Below are positions 24,565 to 37,167 of a stretch of 64,000 bases of DNA, one piece after another. The DNA comes from Torymus aiolomorphi (Eukaryota > Arthropoda > Insecta > Hymenoptera > Torymidae): assembly GCA_036365515.1 (NCBI GenBank), contig CM070877.1:7077001-7141000 (forward strand), in the 5' to 3' direction. The translations under genes and the position numbers were made by a program. A model generated the notes under the pieces. It did no database searches. It had not been told where the DNA came from and saw only the letters and a list, made by a program, of their open reading frames with translations. The number at the start of each line of letters is the position of its first letter. The first letter of the stretch is position 1.

Positions 24565-24859
24565 AGCTCTTTTTGTCTACTCTTTTCTTCTACGCAAAGT
24601 TACATTTGAAAATAGTAAAAAATGACAAAAAATTAGCGAATTTTTGCTAATTGACGTACCTAATTCTTAAGATTGTGATCATTTTTTGTATTTTTTCTCG
24701 ATTTTCAAGTGCGTGTAACTTTGCTCGGAATCTTCCAATTTTAACGATTCTAAGCTTAAATTAAAGCTCTTTTCTTCTTATGGAAAATTTGTTCCCGCCC
24801 TTAGAAGGACTTAATTTTGGTTAATCACCAGAGACCGTTTTTTATCATGTCAAATCTCT

Positions 24860-25431
24860 TTAAGGACGCTTGCTCATTGCAATCGTAACCAAAAGTACGC
24901 AGAGTCGAACGCCGTACGCCTAGCGCTCTCTCGGGTCTCCCCACTCTCAAAATTTCACGCGAGACTGTACACGTACACATGGCGCCGCTTCATCGCTGTG
25001 ACATTTACATCGAAGCGCTCCGTCTGTGTAGAACACGCGTAGCGCGCGGGCACGCCATTGGTTTGTTTACACGCACACAAGGACACGCGCGGCCGAAGTT
25101 ACCTACTTTAAACAACTGTATCTCGAAAACGGTGCTGCTAGGCTTTCTGGATTTTGGAGAGCTTATTTAAAATATCATCATTAGTAAAATATCTCTTTTT
25201 CGTTCACTTTCTATAGAAAACTTTTGGCGTTATTAATGAAAACGTTAATTTTTTCACGACTTTTTCATAAGACACCGTATTAAATTGTCTAACTTTGATG
25301 GCTTATATCTCATGAACGGCGTTGCTAGGCTTTCTGAAGTTTGCAGATGTTGCACATAATAACAATAAGAATCTAACCTGCAAGTTTCATAAGATTCTAT
25401 AGAAACTCAATTTGTGAGCAAGCGTCCTTAA
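24860..25431. mobile_element. TTAA-bounded 572-bp element with 17-bp perfect termini
   Basis: TTAAGGACGCTTGCTCA at 24860 and its exact complement ending at 25431. The interior is GC-richer on the left and contains two direct copies of a box (TATCTC-AACGG-GCTAGGCTTTCTG) at about 25121 and 25304. No transposase. It lies in the last rim intron, 364 bases before exon 8. Confidence 0.8.
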
Positions 25432-25795
25432 GAAAAATTGATGTATGGTTAAAACAGTACCACAATGAGTGAAAAGGATAGAAGGTCGCTAACTGGTCAC
25501 CCTGATCACAGGCCGTTTCCCGTTCAATATTTTTTTTGTTTATTGTATGACATGTTCCTATAGAGCAAAAAAAATCTACTGCAAATGGTGTGTCTCAACT
25601 TTTTTTTCGTCGTTTTTGGGACCGAGTTAGGGGTAAAGGAAGGAATATAATTATTGTTTATGAAATTTTATTAGATGTATGAAGCTAATGATTCTATATA
25701 GCCACTAAAATATTTTGACAATCCTTTTATTTCGAGATTCTTTTTACAAACAAACTTGGGAAGCAAACTAATTTTTGTGTAATTTTGTCTTTCAG

Positions 25796-26005
25796 GTAAC
25801 AGTGTGGGGCGACTATGGGCGTTTGGAGGGAAGAAAAGTATTTATGGGCGTGGCCCAGATCATGCTGGACAATCTGAATCTGAATGAGATGGTTTTCGGC
25901 TGGTACAAACTTTTCGGCACCACGTCCCTGGTCAGTGCGCCACCTTCTGTTGCGACTCTTTCTCGTCGATCGTCCGCGGCCTCCCTCGACTCTCTGAAAT
26001 ACTGA
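25796..26005 (+). CDS. rim: rim exon 8: end of C2B domain and stop
   Basis: The acceptor TTTCAG ends at 25795, phase 0. It encodes VTVWGDYGRLEGRKVFMGVA, QIMLDNLNLNEMVFGWYKLF, GTTSLV and a short Ser-rich tail ending in TGA at 26003-26005. The FMGVAQI and GWYKLF motifs are diagnostic of the RIM C2B carboxy half. The short tail with RRSSAASLDSLKY resembles the usual RIM C-terminus. Confidence 0.95.
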   Translation, partial: VTVWGDYGRLEGRKVFMGVAQIMLDNLNLNEMVFGWYKLFGTTSLVSAPPSVATLSRRSSAASLDSLKY

Positions 26006-26601
26006 AACGGGTTTTTGAGCGATTATATGATCTGGACGAGTCTGGCAAGCCTGTTTTAAAGCACGAAAACAAAAATCTAAATCTATCGAAATTGTAAAAA
26101 AGAAAACAGTATATTTATACTAAAATACAGATTCTCGGAACGTTTTGGTGAGAATTTCGAGGGGAGGTGCGCGACTTATCGTATAAGAAACTTTGTTTAA
26201 TTAAAGTATTAAAAAATATACAAATTCAGCAAGCACGAGAGAAATGTTTTTATAGAAAAAATACTAAAGTAAATATTAAAAAAACACCACTAGCACATCA
26301 CATGTATCATGTACGCCATAAAGAAATGACAGCTACTAGTCTGTGTCTTGACTATAGCGGTAGACGTAGAGCGGCGATCATGTTCCTGCAGAGCGCCAGA
26401 TAGTTTTATTAGGTATGCACCGAATTACAAGGCATCGTTCGTAGATAGATTGTACCCCTGTGACATTGGAAGCACCTTTTTTTAAATTCCATTTTGAAAA
26501 CGATATATTCCCTGATTTTAAAAGGGGGCACACACTAGTATTAAAATTAGATTGTGACATAAATCAATAATTTTATATTATACTACAATAGTCATAATAA
26601 A
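26006..26601 (+). other. rim: rim 3' UTR with candidate poly(A) signals
   Basis: Non-coding sequence after the rim stop. ATTAAA at 26200-26205 and AATAAA at 26596-26601 are candidate polyadenylation hexamers; which is used cannot be told from sequence. No frame of interest. Confidence 0.5.
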
Positions 26602-26865
26602 ATATAATGAGAATTGTTGTGCTTTTAATGATTTTCAAAATTTCTTGGTCTATTTCTTTTTAAAATACAAGTTTCTTATAGCATTCTTAAAAAAAAAAGA
26701 AATACAATTTGTGTCGCAAACTAACTGAGGGACCCTCTACTTTCATCCTATTTTTTCTCCCGTAGAACCAAAATTTCATTCTATATCTATTTTATTCATA
26801 AATAAATATGTATTTATTTCTAACAATTGTCTATAGGAGTATTACAGGTTCGAAAGAAGTCAATA

Positions 26866-27590
26866 TTACATATCGTCGGATTAGAGGAAAAAGAGGTTAT
26901 CTCGTCGAAGCGTTGAAAAAGATGCTATCTCGTCGATGCGCTGGAAAAGATGCTATCTCGTAGATGCGTTGAAAAACATACTATCTCGCTGAGATCTGCT
27001 GGAAAACATGCTATCTCAGTAATTATTTTTTTTCGTGAAAATTTAAGTTGTATGTTGTAGTATGCTTATATTATGCTTAATAGCCGTTCTTTTATGAGAA
27101 AAATCGATAAATTTCATAAATGCTATAGTTTGAGAGAGAATATTTTATTCTATCCACTAACCGATCTAACTTATAATGTTTGTATATGTGACGCATGTTA
27201 TACCTATCAGCATATGTATGTCGATTTTTAGCGATTGCATCCAAACCCCAAATAGTCGGGATAAGCGACTCCCACGAAGAAGAGTACATACATGTAAACG
27301 CGGATAGACAATAAAAAGTTTAATAAAATGAAAATCCCAAACAATGAGTGGGAAAGGCGAGTTCCATGTAGAAGAATATCTTCCCAAACGGAGGCAGGAT
27401 GAGAATACTGCGATAAATAAAAAAACCTAAGCTCCAAATTGGCGGGGGAGGCAAGTTCCACGTAAAAAGGATAGCATGTTTTCCAGATCTCAGCGAAATA
27501 GCATGTTTTTCAACGCATCTACGAGATAGCATCTTTTTCAACACTTCGACGAGATAGCTTCTTTTTCCCCCAACCCGACTATATAACATA
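26866..27590. mobile_element. foldback with about 30-bp minisatellite in both arms
   Basis: The left arm (26885-27020) contains four units of about 30 bases, consensus GATGCTATCTCGTCGATGCG followed by TTGAAAAA; the right arm (27470-27570) contains the complementary units in reverse order. The arms therefore pair unit by unit. The loop holds a separate, more diverged repeat of about 93 bases (27239, 27331, 27424). Not a CRISPR: units are adjacent, with no spacers. Confidence 0.75.
27235..27470. repeat. three diverged direct repeats of about 93 bp
   Basis: Starts at about 27239, 27331 and 27424 share AAxCCCAAAxxxxxGxGGG, then GGCGAxTTCCA and a GTAxAA box. On the minus strand the units would read as W/M-x-L-x-P-x-x-x-x-LGF, and 93 is a multiple of three, but stops interrupt the frame, so I treat it as non-coding. 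Confidence 0.5.
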
Positions 27591-27599
27591 TTAATATTT

Positions 27600-28100
27600 T
27601 TATAACATTTACTAAACTTTTGCATTAGATAAAGTATTTAAATTATCATTTTTTTTTTCGAATAAATTTAAATTTTTTTTAAATTTTTAAATATTTTGAG
27701 ATTCACATATTTAAGCTTTTTATTATTTTAGATTGATAGGAACAAAATCAAATATTTTTAAATTTTTTTCTGAGGAAGAGGATAATATCGGATATACATA
27801 AAATTTTCCCTGAAAGTTTATGCTTGAAAATTGACACCATTATTTAGAGTACCTACAAAAAAGGCAAGAATATTAAAAACGATTTTATAAGAATTTTATG
27901 TAACTAACGAATTTCGGGCGTGTCTGGATTTCTTTTCTTACTTAAAGTTTAAAACAAACATTAGCTTTATTCTTTGACAATTTTAGATCAATCAGAGTCG
28001 AATAAAAACCAATACTGCTTTAGCCTTTCATGCGAGTTTTGTCGCTATTTTTATTTTTTATAAATGGAAAAGGGAATTGGACGTTACGGTACAAGTGCGC
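27600..28100. other. AT-rich intergenic sequence
   Basis: Long T/A runs around 27640-27770; nothing recognised. Confidence 0.5.
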
Positions 28101-28104
28101 TAAT

Positions 28105-28390
28105 TAGGTGATTCCCGCACGAGCATTGTTCGTGCTCGACAAAAGAGCGAGTGCGGGTTCACCAACGTAGCGCACGAGTATCGCGCGTATACTATTTTTA
28201 CTATCAAGTTGCGCGAAATTCAATTTTGCATACGTATTTGCGTCGTAAACTGTCACTGTCCTGCACGCTGAGAAGAACGTATAGCAAGAAAGTAGCTGAG
28301 CGCGTGGGAATGTGGCAGTTTGCGAACGCAAATACGTGTGCAAAATTGAACTTTGCGCACGATGGTAGTAAAAGAGTGTAATTGCATATG
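28105..28390. mobile_element. TACTATTTT-family GC-rich foldback, copy at 28 kb
   Basis: Inverted arms 28203-28250 and 28314-28365 (TTGCGCGAAATTCAATTTTG, ACGTATTTGCGTCG and complements) flank a hairpin-rich centre (CTGCACGCTGAG). A close homologue lies at 63820-64000. The 5' part carries CGTGCTCG/CGAGCACG hairpins and GTATACTATTTTTACT. Non-coding. Confidence 0.7.
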
Positions 28391-28399
28391 TTAAGAAAG

Positions 28400-29989
28400 T
28401 ACGTTCCAAATTTGGCAAGATAGTATAATATGCCGATATATAATATTTATATTAAGTTGCCAACTTTTGAGTCGAATATTTCGGCTATCTTTCAACTTAA
28501 AGAAATGAATTCTTTTTAGTTCTGGTCTTTAGAGCTCTACAAGGTGGTGTAAATTTTTAAGTTTAAATTATTATAACATGAATAATTTTATCTAAAATTT
28601 TATGTTTAAATATTGATAATAAAAAATTTTTAAATTAATAATATATCAGAACTGTAAGTCACTTTTAACCCTTATAAGTAAAGTGTTTACATATGCCATA
28701 TTCTTATTTTTAAATTGTCGTACAAATATGTTTTCATTAAAGAGTGATATAAGTTTGGTTTCAAGTTTTCAAAGTTAGGTGAACCCTAACGAGCCTTTAA
28801 AAATTGTTCAAAGCCAAAATTCATTGTTGTTGGTAATCTAAGTCGAGAAAAACATAATTTAAATTTCAAAATTATAAGATTTTTATACTATTGAAGACAC
28901 AGTTTTCTTTTATCTTTCAAATGGTTGTTCACTTTGTTAATATTCACAATATCCCAACAGTCACTCAATACTTATTTCAAAATTTTAATGGCATAGGTAC
29001 TGTTTTCATATTGTTATTAATGATCTCATTATTATATACTTAATTGCGCTATTTTGAAAAAATAGTCTCTTACTTCAAGTATTGTTTTTTACTTATTCAT
29101 ACTAAAAATTCTTAGAAACAGCTTTAATCGGCAACAGGAAATATGGATTAGTTTTTGCGCATTTTTTCCCATATCTGGCATTATTGGATTTTTCATTTGT
29201 TTTGCTATAGTACTGATCGTAAATAAAAATGGAGTTTCATTCTCCGAGTGTTGATCGCTACACCCGAGGACTGGGTCTGTAATACAAAAATTATTTTGTA
29301 ATATTAAGATATTTTAAATAAAAACATTACAAATGTAAACATTTTTTTTATAGGGTTAAAAGTGTTACATCTTGTCAGGACATTTAAAATCAACAATCCA
29401 CAGTCAATTAATATTTTCGTCCAAATTATATCTAATATAATTCCAATACTTTATTTTCAAATTGTCTACATCCAATTTGTTATAAAGTTACACTCTACGA
29501 AAACGATGTGTTTTTTTTTTGTAAAATACAAATATATCTCTTATTTTATGAATGCATTAGTAGAATACAAAATATCTTTTCTTTTGTGCACTTTTTTCAT
29601 GAAATAATTACACATTTGCACTACAAATTTTCAGCTTTAATATTGTTATTTATTCATTGTTATGAACATTAATTTCATTCTATCTAATGGGCAAAAACTT
29701 GTCTTTTAACTACGACGAGACATTTATATATAACCTTTATATTTTTCAACTGTTTTTAACTGCAATATTATTTAAAAGGTTTACTGTAAGTTTAAAAATT
29801 TGGATTCTAAGAATTTGAATACAAAATTCTTGGTCTAAAATTAAATTAATTATTAATCTGTTTAAGACATGACATTTTAAAGTTTAATGTATTGAGTGAT
29901 TTGTCTACGATTAAGCAAAATTAAACAAATTCATATTAAGCGATTAATAAAACATAAATTTAACAAGCTTTATTATTGTCTGAAATGCT
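28400..29989. other. AT-rich intergenic sequence
   Basis: No gene recognised. A segment at 29235-29275 (CTCCGAGTG-TGATC-C) resembles one at 39755-39785, both perhaps fragments of the same hairpin-repeat family. Confidence 0.45.
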
Positions 29990-31700
29990 TTCGGTTCAAC
30001 TCGCTCACAATTCTACGCTGAGTTTATCGGAAAAAACGAAGGACTTATATCGATAGATTGTTTCCTGCTGTTTCCAATGATGCTATTGCTTTTTCTCCGA
30101 AATGCTTTCTTCCAGGCGAAAACTTCAGTTGAAAGTTCAGAACGATTTTCCTAAAAGCATACCATTTTTTTTTTCAAAATTATTTTTTTCATTCAAAAAC
30201 ACCAAAATTATAAATTGGAGAAATGAATGATTTAAAAGTATAATAAAATTGAAAATACTGCAGCGAGCGGCTGAGCGCGCTCTTCGGGCTGCGCTGGAGT
30301 GCGCTGTTACAGATGTTTTGTACTATTTCGTTGCCTGTAATACTATCATTTCACTGTATTAAACTGTTAGCACGCGTTAAAAGGCTAGAAATAAAACGAT
30401 TTTCAACATCAGAAACCTTCGAATAATATTCACTTATCAAGAAAGTGAAGAAATCTAAATTCGAGAAAAACCCTATATTCAATTAAGTTCAGATACAAGA
30501 AATTCGAAAATAAATAAACAATTAATGTGATTTGTAATTTAAGGTTGTATTGGCCGTAAGGTCGCTGCCAAAAGTTTGTGAATTCGATAAACTGCAATAA
30601 ATAATTGTATGCGATAATTGATCAAATTTAAATTCTTGTGGGTGATTCAGGAGTATAATATACGGATATAATAAGCTTTGAAAATTGAAAATCGAATAAA
30701 AATTGATAAAGTTCTGCTATTTTTTATAATTACAAAAACTGAGTCATTAAGTAAATTTTTAATACTGAAATCGACAAAGTGCCAAACTTTTAATTTTAAT
30801 TCGATTTTTAATTTCTAATCGGTTAGGAGCATTGAAAATTATCTATTTACCCTACATTATTTTGTTATTGTTGTTTTAATATTAGTCACTTAACTTTTGG
30901 CAGGGACTGTACGGGAAATAAACTGCAATAATAAATAATGCCGGATAAATAGTCGATTTTCAATGCTCCTGATCGATTACAAATCTTGACAGGAATATTA
31001 TGAGCTTTAGAAATTAAACATCGAATCAAAATTAAAAGTTTGGCACTTTACTTACTAAATTTACTCAATGACTCGATTTTTGTAACTATAAAAAATAACA
31101 GACTTTGTTAATTTTTATTCGATTTGCAATTTTTAAAGCTTAATATATTCGTATTATACTTCTGAATCATCCACAAGAACTTAAATTTGGTCAACCATCG
31201 CATACAATTAATTATTGCAGTTTATCGAATTCACAGATATTTGGCAGGGACCTTATAGCCAGTACATCCTTAAATATGAGGACTTTTACAAAAAATAATG
31301 TTTAGAAAATTGGTTATGTGATATATTTTAAGTATGAAACAACAAAATAGTGCAAACCATTTGTAACAGCGCACTTCAGCGCAGCGCGGAGAGCACGCCC
31401 GGCCGCTCACCGAAATCTTTTCAATGTTATTACTTTTAAATCCTTCATTTCTTCAACTTCAAATTTTGGTGTTTTATAGTTTAGGACTTTTACTTTTGAA
31501 TGAAAAGATTTATTTTGAAAAAAAAAATGGTATTCTTTTAGGAAAGTCGTTCTGAACTTTCAACTCAAGTCTTCATCTGGAAGAAAGCATTTCGGAAAAA
31601 AGCGTAATACCATCAAATCTATTGATATATATACTTTGTTTTTGTTTTTTTTTTCGAAAGACTCGGCACATGATTGTGAGCGAGTTAAACCGAGCGTATT
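29990..31700. mobile_element. 1.7 kb foldback element with a second palindrome in its loop
   Basis: The left arm 29990-30335 and right arm 31340-31700 are inverted complements with about 75-85 percent agreement by eye, including AACTCGCTCACAAT, GAAATGCTTTCTTCCA, GTTCAGAACGA and a GC-rich end with GCGCTGTTACA. The loop contains the TTAA element at 30539-31273. No coding region seen. Confidence 0.75.
30539..31273. mobile_element. TTAA-bounded palindromic element nested in the 30 kb foldback
   Basis: TTAA at both ends, terminus TTAAGGTTGTATTGGC with complement GCCAGTACATCCTTAA, then arms of about 200 bases (boxes GAATTCGATAAACTGCAATAA and GTGATTCAGGAGTATAATA and complements). Inner hairpins at 30690-30830 pair with 31020-31140. 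The terminus is a variant of that at 23992, so both belong to one family. Confidence 0.75.
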
Positions 31701-32020
31701 TTACGCGAAAAATGCGCCGCTGGCTGGTTTCCGGCGAACGCTCCCATTTTAAGTGGTATCTGTAGAAAAAGAACATGTTGAAATTCCAGCAGAAAATTCT
31801 ACTAGATTTTTCACATAACTTTGTTTAACCCACAAAAAAACTACAGAAATTTTTCTAAGAAATAACGCATATTTTTACATTGAAGTGGAATTCGTTGAGA
31901 ATTGTGTAGCGCGACAAATGCGCTCAGCTAATCTTACACTAATCATTGCTAACTAATGATGTGGAAATTACGGCGACGAATTAATGTATGCCGGCAACCT
32001 CGTTTAAGTAAACCTGCATG

Positions 32021-32095
32021 CTAAAAAATATCACGTGGTGTTTTCGAACATTTTCTCACGCGAAAATCACGTGATTTCGCACGTGATTTTTTTCA
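32021..32095. mobile_element. short CACGTG-containing inverted repeat
   Basis: Left edge CTAAAAAATATCACGTGG and right edge GCACGTGATTTTTTTCAG are near complements. Three CACGTG hexamers (32032, 32068, 32080). Related in layout to the 111-bp element at 51729, which has five. Confidence 0.55.
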
Positions 32096-34933
32096 GTCGG
32101 CCGACGTCCAAGTTCGTTACACGTAGTAGCTAAACGAACTACAGTGATTCACGAAAAGAAGAAAGCGTGAGTCTACTTCTAATATTTGCGCAACGTTTAT
32201 TAAATAATAAAAAGTTACGTATACGAATGCGCCAATCTAGGGAAGGGACGAATTCTCGCGGACGACCAAATGTATTTATAATCTCGTGACGCTCATTTGA
32301 CAGCCGTTACAACTCGATGCATGAACCTGATAAAGGGGCGCCAAAATCTGTCGATTTCACGTGCGCGAAACGCTCTGCCCCCTTACCTTGCTATAACGAT
32401 GCGTAGAACTGTCAATTTTTCACGTAGTCTTACCGAACTTTTTGGTACGACACTCGTTACAATAACAATGATTAGTTATATATTTTTTCAACCATTAGAA
32501 AGTAGTCAGGAGATGAACAAAATTTTAACTTTAAATGTTGTCATCCTCATGGTAGCACCCATGCTGAGTTATTTAGTCACTTGATTTTATCTTTTAATGG
32601 TTAAAAAATATAATTGATGTTTTTACAAAAATATGCGTTATTTCTCACAGGAACTTTTGAAGATTTTTTTGTGCATTTAAACTTTTTTGTAACTTTTTTT
32701 AACAATTTTCTGTAGAAATTTTTATTCCTATATTTTTCCGACGGGAGAAAAATTATTATTTTTACAAGTATTTTTTGAAATATTAATAATATATAGATAA
32801 CTTAAAGAATATTCATGTATTGAAAAATTACTTAAATATTTGTTTATTTAGATGTAGTAATTAAAAAAAGAATTTATTAATGAAGAAACGTAATTTTGAA
32901 CGTTTTTAAATGTCTCGGGATCTTGAAGAGTTTAATGCCTTTTGTCTGCTATTATCATATAATATATATTTAATGTTTTGCAACTTAACTGTAAAAAAAA
33001 TTTAGATTTTGCCCATAGATAGTATTTATTTAGAATTGTAAAACCTAATTTATTATTATTTGAACCTTTTGATAGGAGGTAAGTTATTATAGATGTATAG
33101 TTCGGTGTCGTTACCTACACTTATACGTATTTTTGCAAGCTTTCGCAACAACATTGATCTATATACTTTATAATGTTATTATACAATAAAAATATGTTAT
33201 GCATAGAAAACGAAATAATTCACGTCTGTTTTACAATGTACTGTTACAGTGAAACGAAAGCAAATGCCGAAAGGATATGTGACAACACTATCAGTACCTT
33301 GTCTACCTAACTTTTTCTGTGACGTGTTAGACACAGAAATAAAACGAAACAAAATTGAGGCTGATCATTTTTTCGTGATGCGTTTATAAAGTTTCTAACA
33401 AAGGATCTACAAAAACGAAGATGATGGTGAAGAATAAATTCAAGAATTTTCAAACGAACTATACGAAGTTAGATAAATTGCATCGACGATTACGTTAGTG
33501 ATGTTATAGAAAATAAAAACATAAAATAAAACTAAGCGAAAACTACGTATCAAACGAAAAGTTGCTACAAAATATTGTATAGATGTATACACGCAGACAA
33601 ATCGAGACGCTACAATATTTGTACATAAGAATGGGTATAAGAAATAAAAAAAAAGATTAATAAAGAAATTTAATCGACGCAATGCAGGAACTTTCAATCT
33701 TTTGAAAAGAAAGAAAATGTAAAAACGGAAAACATGTTTAATTGAATGATTACGTAAAATAGGAACGAGAGAAGAAAAATTTACTACGAAAGAATTAGAT
33801 CATCTGAGTTGCAGCTGTGCTGCATATAAGTCAACTATTATTTGTTTTTGGTATACATATGGTCACACATGATAAATAATGAGAATAATATAACTTGTAA
33901 ATACAGTTTGGAAGTTTAATGAACGTGTGATTGATTGCTTATGCTGCCAGATGTCGATTTAATTACAATTTCGGAAAAAAATGTTTTTTATTTCAAAATT
34001 AAATTGTAAAAATCCTTTTTGCAGGTATTTTTGCTACTGTAACTAAGCTTGTGATTGTTTTATTAATTTTTTTATCATCAATTGATTGAAAATTTGCATA
34101 AATTGAAAAAGTAATTGTTAGTTACGTTATTCTCTAATAAGCAATAAATTATTTTTTATTCATAGTATAATAACATTTTTTTTTATAATACGGAAAATTT
34201 TACGGAAACACTCAGTATTTACTTGAACAATATTCATTCAGTAATATCATGATAATAAAATAAATAAATTTATTATAAATTTATTATAATTGTTTTCGTT
34301 TATGCAAATTATCAAACTAATTTTTTTATTGGAATATTTATTTACTAAAGATATATTTTCTTTACCATTTGTTTTACAAATAGATTATCCAGTAATTATT
34401 ATCGAAAAAAAATTAAAAACATTACTTAGAAAATAACCAGCATGAAAAGAGTATTATTACCTTGAGATTCAAGGATAAAACAATATATGCCTTCCGCTAA
34501 TGTAGTTTTGTGTACATTTAAAGAATGAATGTGACGGGAGATACCAAAATAACTAGATTTAAAAAAAAAAAAGAAGTTATGTGTATGTTAAAGTGAAAAC
34601 ATTGATGAATTGTTATATACATACCATACATTGTAACTATTTCATTTTATACTACGCGATATTAAAACATCTAATATAGTATTTTTTTGCGTTGCTCACG
34701 GAAGAGAGAAGATGTTTTGTTTCGATAAAACACGAATTATGTTCAATTGTGCAAGTAAGTTGATGAGGAAAACTTTGTTGTTTTATTAAGATATCATACA
34801 TAACTTTAAATTGAGATTCAATGAAGCTCATTTTTCGAGGACAAAAACAACTTAATTATGAGAATTTAAAGCTTGCTGAACAATTCATTTGTGAATGTGC
34901 TATAGGAAAATATTTATTGAGAAAACAACAAAG
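32096..34933. other. AT-rich intergenic sequence
   Basis: No gene that I can support. The first 330 bases are less AT-rich and may be a fragment of an unidentified element. The 95-codon frame at 32297-32584 is not recognised. Confidence 0.4.
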
Positions 34934-34969
34934 TACACACACGCAGGCACACACACAGGCACACACACA

Positions 34970-35057
<88 letters not shown>

Positions 35058-35068
35058 TGCACACACAT
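34934..35068. repeat. (CA)n microsatellite
   Basis: About 60 CA units with occasional GC or TA interruptions at the ends. Overlapping Thr-His and Cys-Val frames are artefacts. Confidence 0.98.
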
Positions 35069-36382
35069 ATATGTTCTCTCACATATATTCTTTCACAATT
35101 TAATTTTGTATTGTTGTTTTTCATTACAATTATTATTTATTATTATTATTATGATTTTTTTTATTCTCATCGATATCACTGTGCTATTACTGCTGTTTAT
35201 TAAAGGAATGATGGTTGTACTCAATAATTCTATAATATTTTAAATGATTTGCTGCCAATCGTTCGATTATTTTGTGTTAATCATTAATGATAAGAATTAT
35301 ATTGTGAGTAAAATTGTCGTTTATAATTGATTTCGCTGTTCTTTTTTTTTTTTTTAAGTTTTACCTCCTTTATCATTATTGCACTGCGTGTAACACATAT
35401 CCAAATCCAAACAAATGCAGAAGTTCTAAATGTAAAAAGATTGTCTATGTACCAAATCGAGATATAGTATCAAATGGAGACATAATGGCTAAAAAATCTT
35501 TACTATATATTAAGTAATTATATGTAAATGTATACAAAATATCAAAGGCTGAGAAACGAAGAATAACACATTTTAACACAAATGCGTATGATCGAAATTC
35601 AATTTTTTCAAAAATAAATAGTATTATCGGTATTAAAGGAAAAACAAATGATATCTAAAATTTAAAAAGGAAACTAAATAAGTTGTTTCTCAAGTACGAG
35701 ATAATATACACGTAATTACATATAAATACTTGATTATTGTACATAATATTTTTCCTAAAGTTTTGCTAATAAGAGACATGATTTTTGAACATTTTAAAAT
35801 ATCAATATTATTTTACGCCATAAGAAATTACCATTTATTCAAATAACAATTACATGGAAACGAATTTTCACCAAACTTCGTTGAGTAATACGGAAAGCTG
35901 AGTTTTTGCATTTTAATGTCCTACCAATCAACGAAGTTATAGTTGGATCATCTTTGAATTAGGTTGTTATTGTTATATTAATTAATTCAAAGAAATAAGA
36001 AAAAAGATGTTCACTTATCAACCAATGATCAAATTTTAGTTATTTGAACATAAAAAAATATCAAAGTTTTACTAATATGGTGCATCAATTACATACAATT
36101 ATATACCCTTTCAAATAAACAGTTTTTGCAAGATATACAATTTGATTTAAAGAAGCAAAATATATTTGCGGGTAGTTGATAAGATTCAATATCTATGAAT
36201 ATTTATATAAACAATTCACAATTAATCTATCGGCCATTGCCTCATTCTTTGAAAATTTACATCTTCATCAACAGGGATTTTATCGTATAAAATCAAAACT
36301 ACTTGTGATTATCTTGCACTTTCCCTATTTTTTTTATTGTTTTATATTAATATTAATTTTAAAGATTCGTTATCACTAAGGA
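35069..36382. other. AT-rich intergenic sequence
   Basis: A small inverted pair AACTTCGTTGA / TCAACGAAGTT at 35875-35885 and 35927-35937. Otherwise nothing recognised. Confidence 0.45.
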
Positions 36383-37167
36383 TTAATTCTGTGGCTTCCG
36401 GGAATAACAACTTAACTGACTTTTTGTCAAAATTGAGTTAGCACCGGTATTTATACCTTCTAACTACCCTTTTTCATGTAGACTTGTCCGGAAATCTGAA
36501 ACGCGTTCAAAAAGCAAATATCAGCTAAGTGCATAACCACTTAACTGCACCTGTGCTCGGAAAAACCACTTAACTGAATATTTATATTTAATTAAAAGCA
36601 CCATTTTGAAGTTAATACTATACCATAAACAGATTATGACATACCTATTTTTATAGCAACAAAGATCAAAGGCAATGGGCAATAGAAGGTAACACAATAG
36701 CTTTTGATTACCAGGCGATGGGGCAAGTGTGCATAAACAGTAACCAAGTAACGTTCGGTATTCGGTTTACCGAATTCCGTTGACTTCACGCATTCCGTTG
36801 GGAGGCGCTTGCGCAGGAATGAATATTTAAAAAAGAATTCGTATTCTATGGTTTAAGTGTAGAAATAACTATGTTATTTATCTTATTTGAACAATTTCCC
36901 TAAACCACTTAACTACGCAATTACCGGAATAACGACTTAACTGCATTGTTTTGTTTGTTTATGCAAAGAACAACAATTTATAGCAGCTGATAGTGGGGTT
37001 CGAAAGATATTCGATACCTTTGTAAATGTCTAAATTGTTATGACTCATCTCCCGCATTTCGATCTTACATATGAAGTATCATGACAGGAATTTTAAAACG
37101 TCGATTTCTCGAAAACACGTAAAAGTCAGTTAAATCTTTATTCCTGGAAGCCACAGAATTAATCCAA
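36383..37167. mobile_element. 785-bp inverted-terminus element with repeated CTTAACTG boxes
   Basis: Termini GGATTAATTCTGTGGCTTCC and complement at 37148-37167. ACTTAACTG or a one-base variant occurs at least five times inside on the plus strand (about 36408, 36539, 36570, 36907, 36934), usually as ACCACTTAACTGCA-like, and once inverted in the right terminus. No coding region. Confidence 0.7.

Noticed and set aside
26866..27020. CRISPR-like regularly spaced repeats
   Set aside because: Units of about 30 bases are directly adjacent with no spacers, in a eukaryotic genome, and are mirrored in an inverted arm.
32297..32584. 95-codon plus frame
   Set aside because: No domain; it begins in sequence that looks like a repeat fragment and continues in AT-rich DNA.
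34821..35243. Thr-His and Cys-Val repeat frames
   Set aside because: Products of the (CA)n microsatellite.
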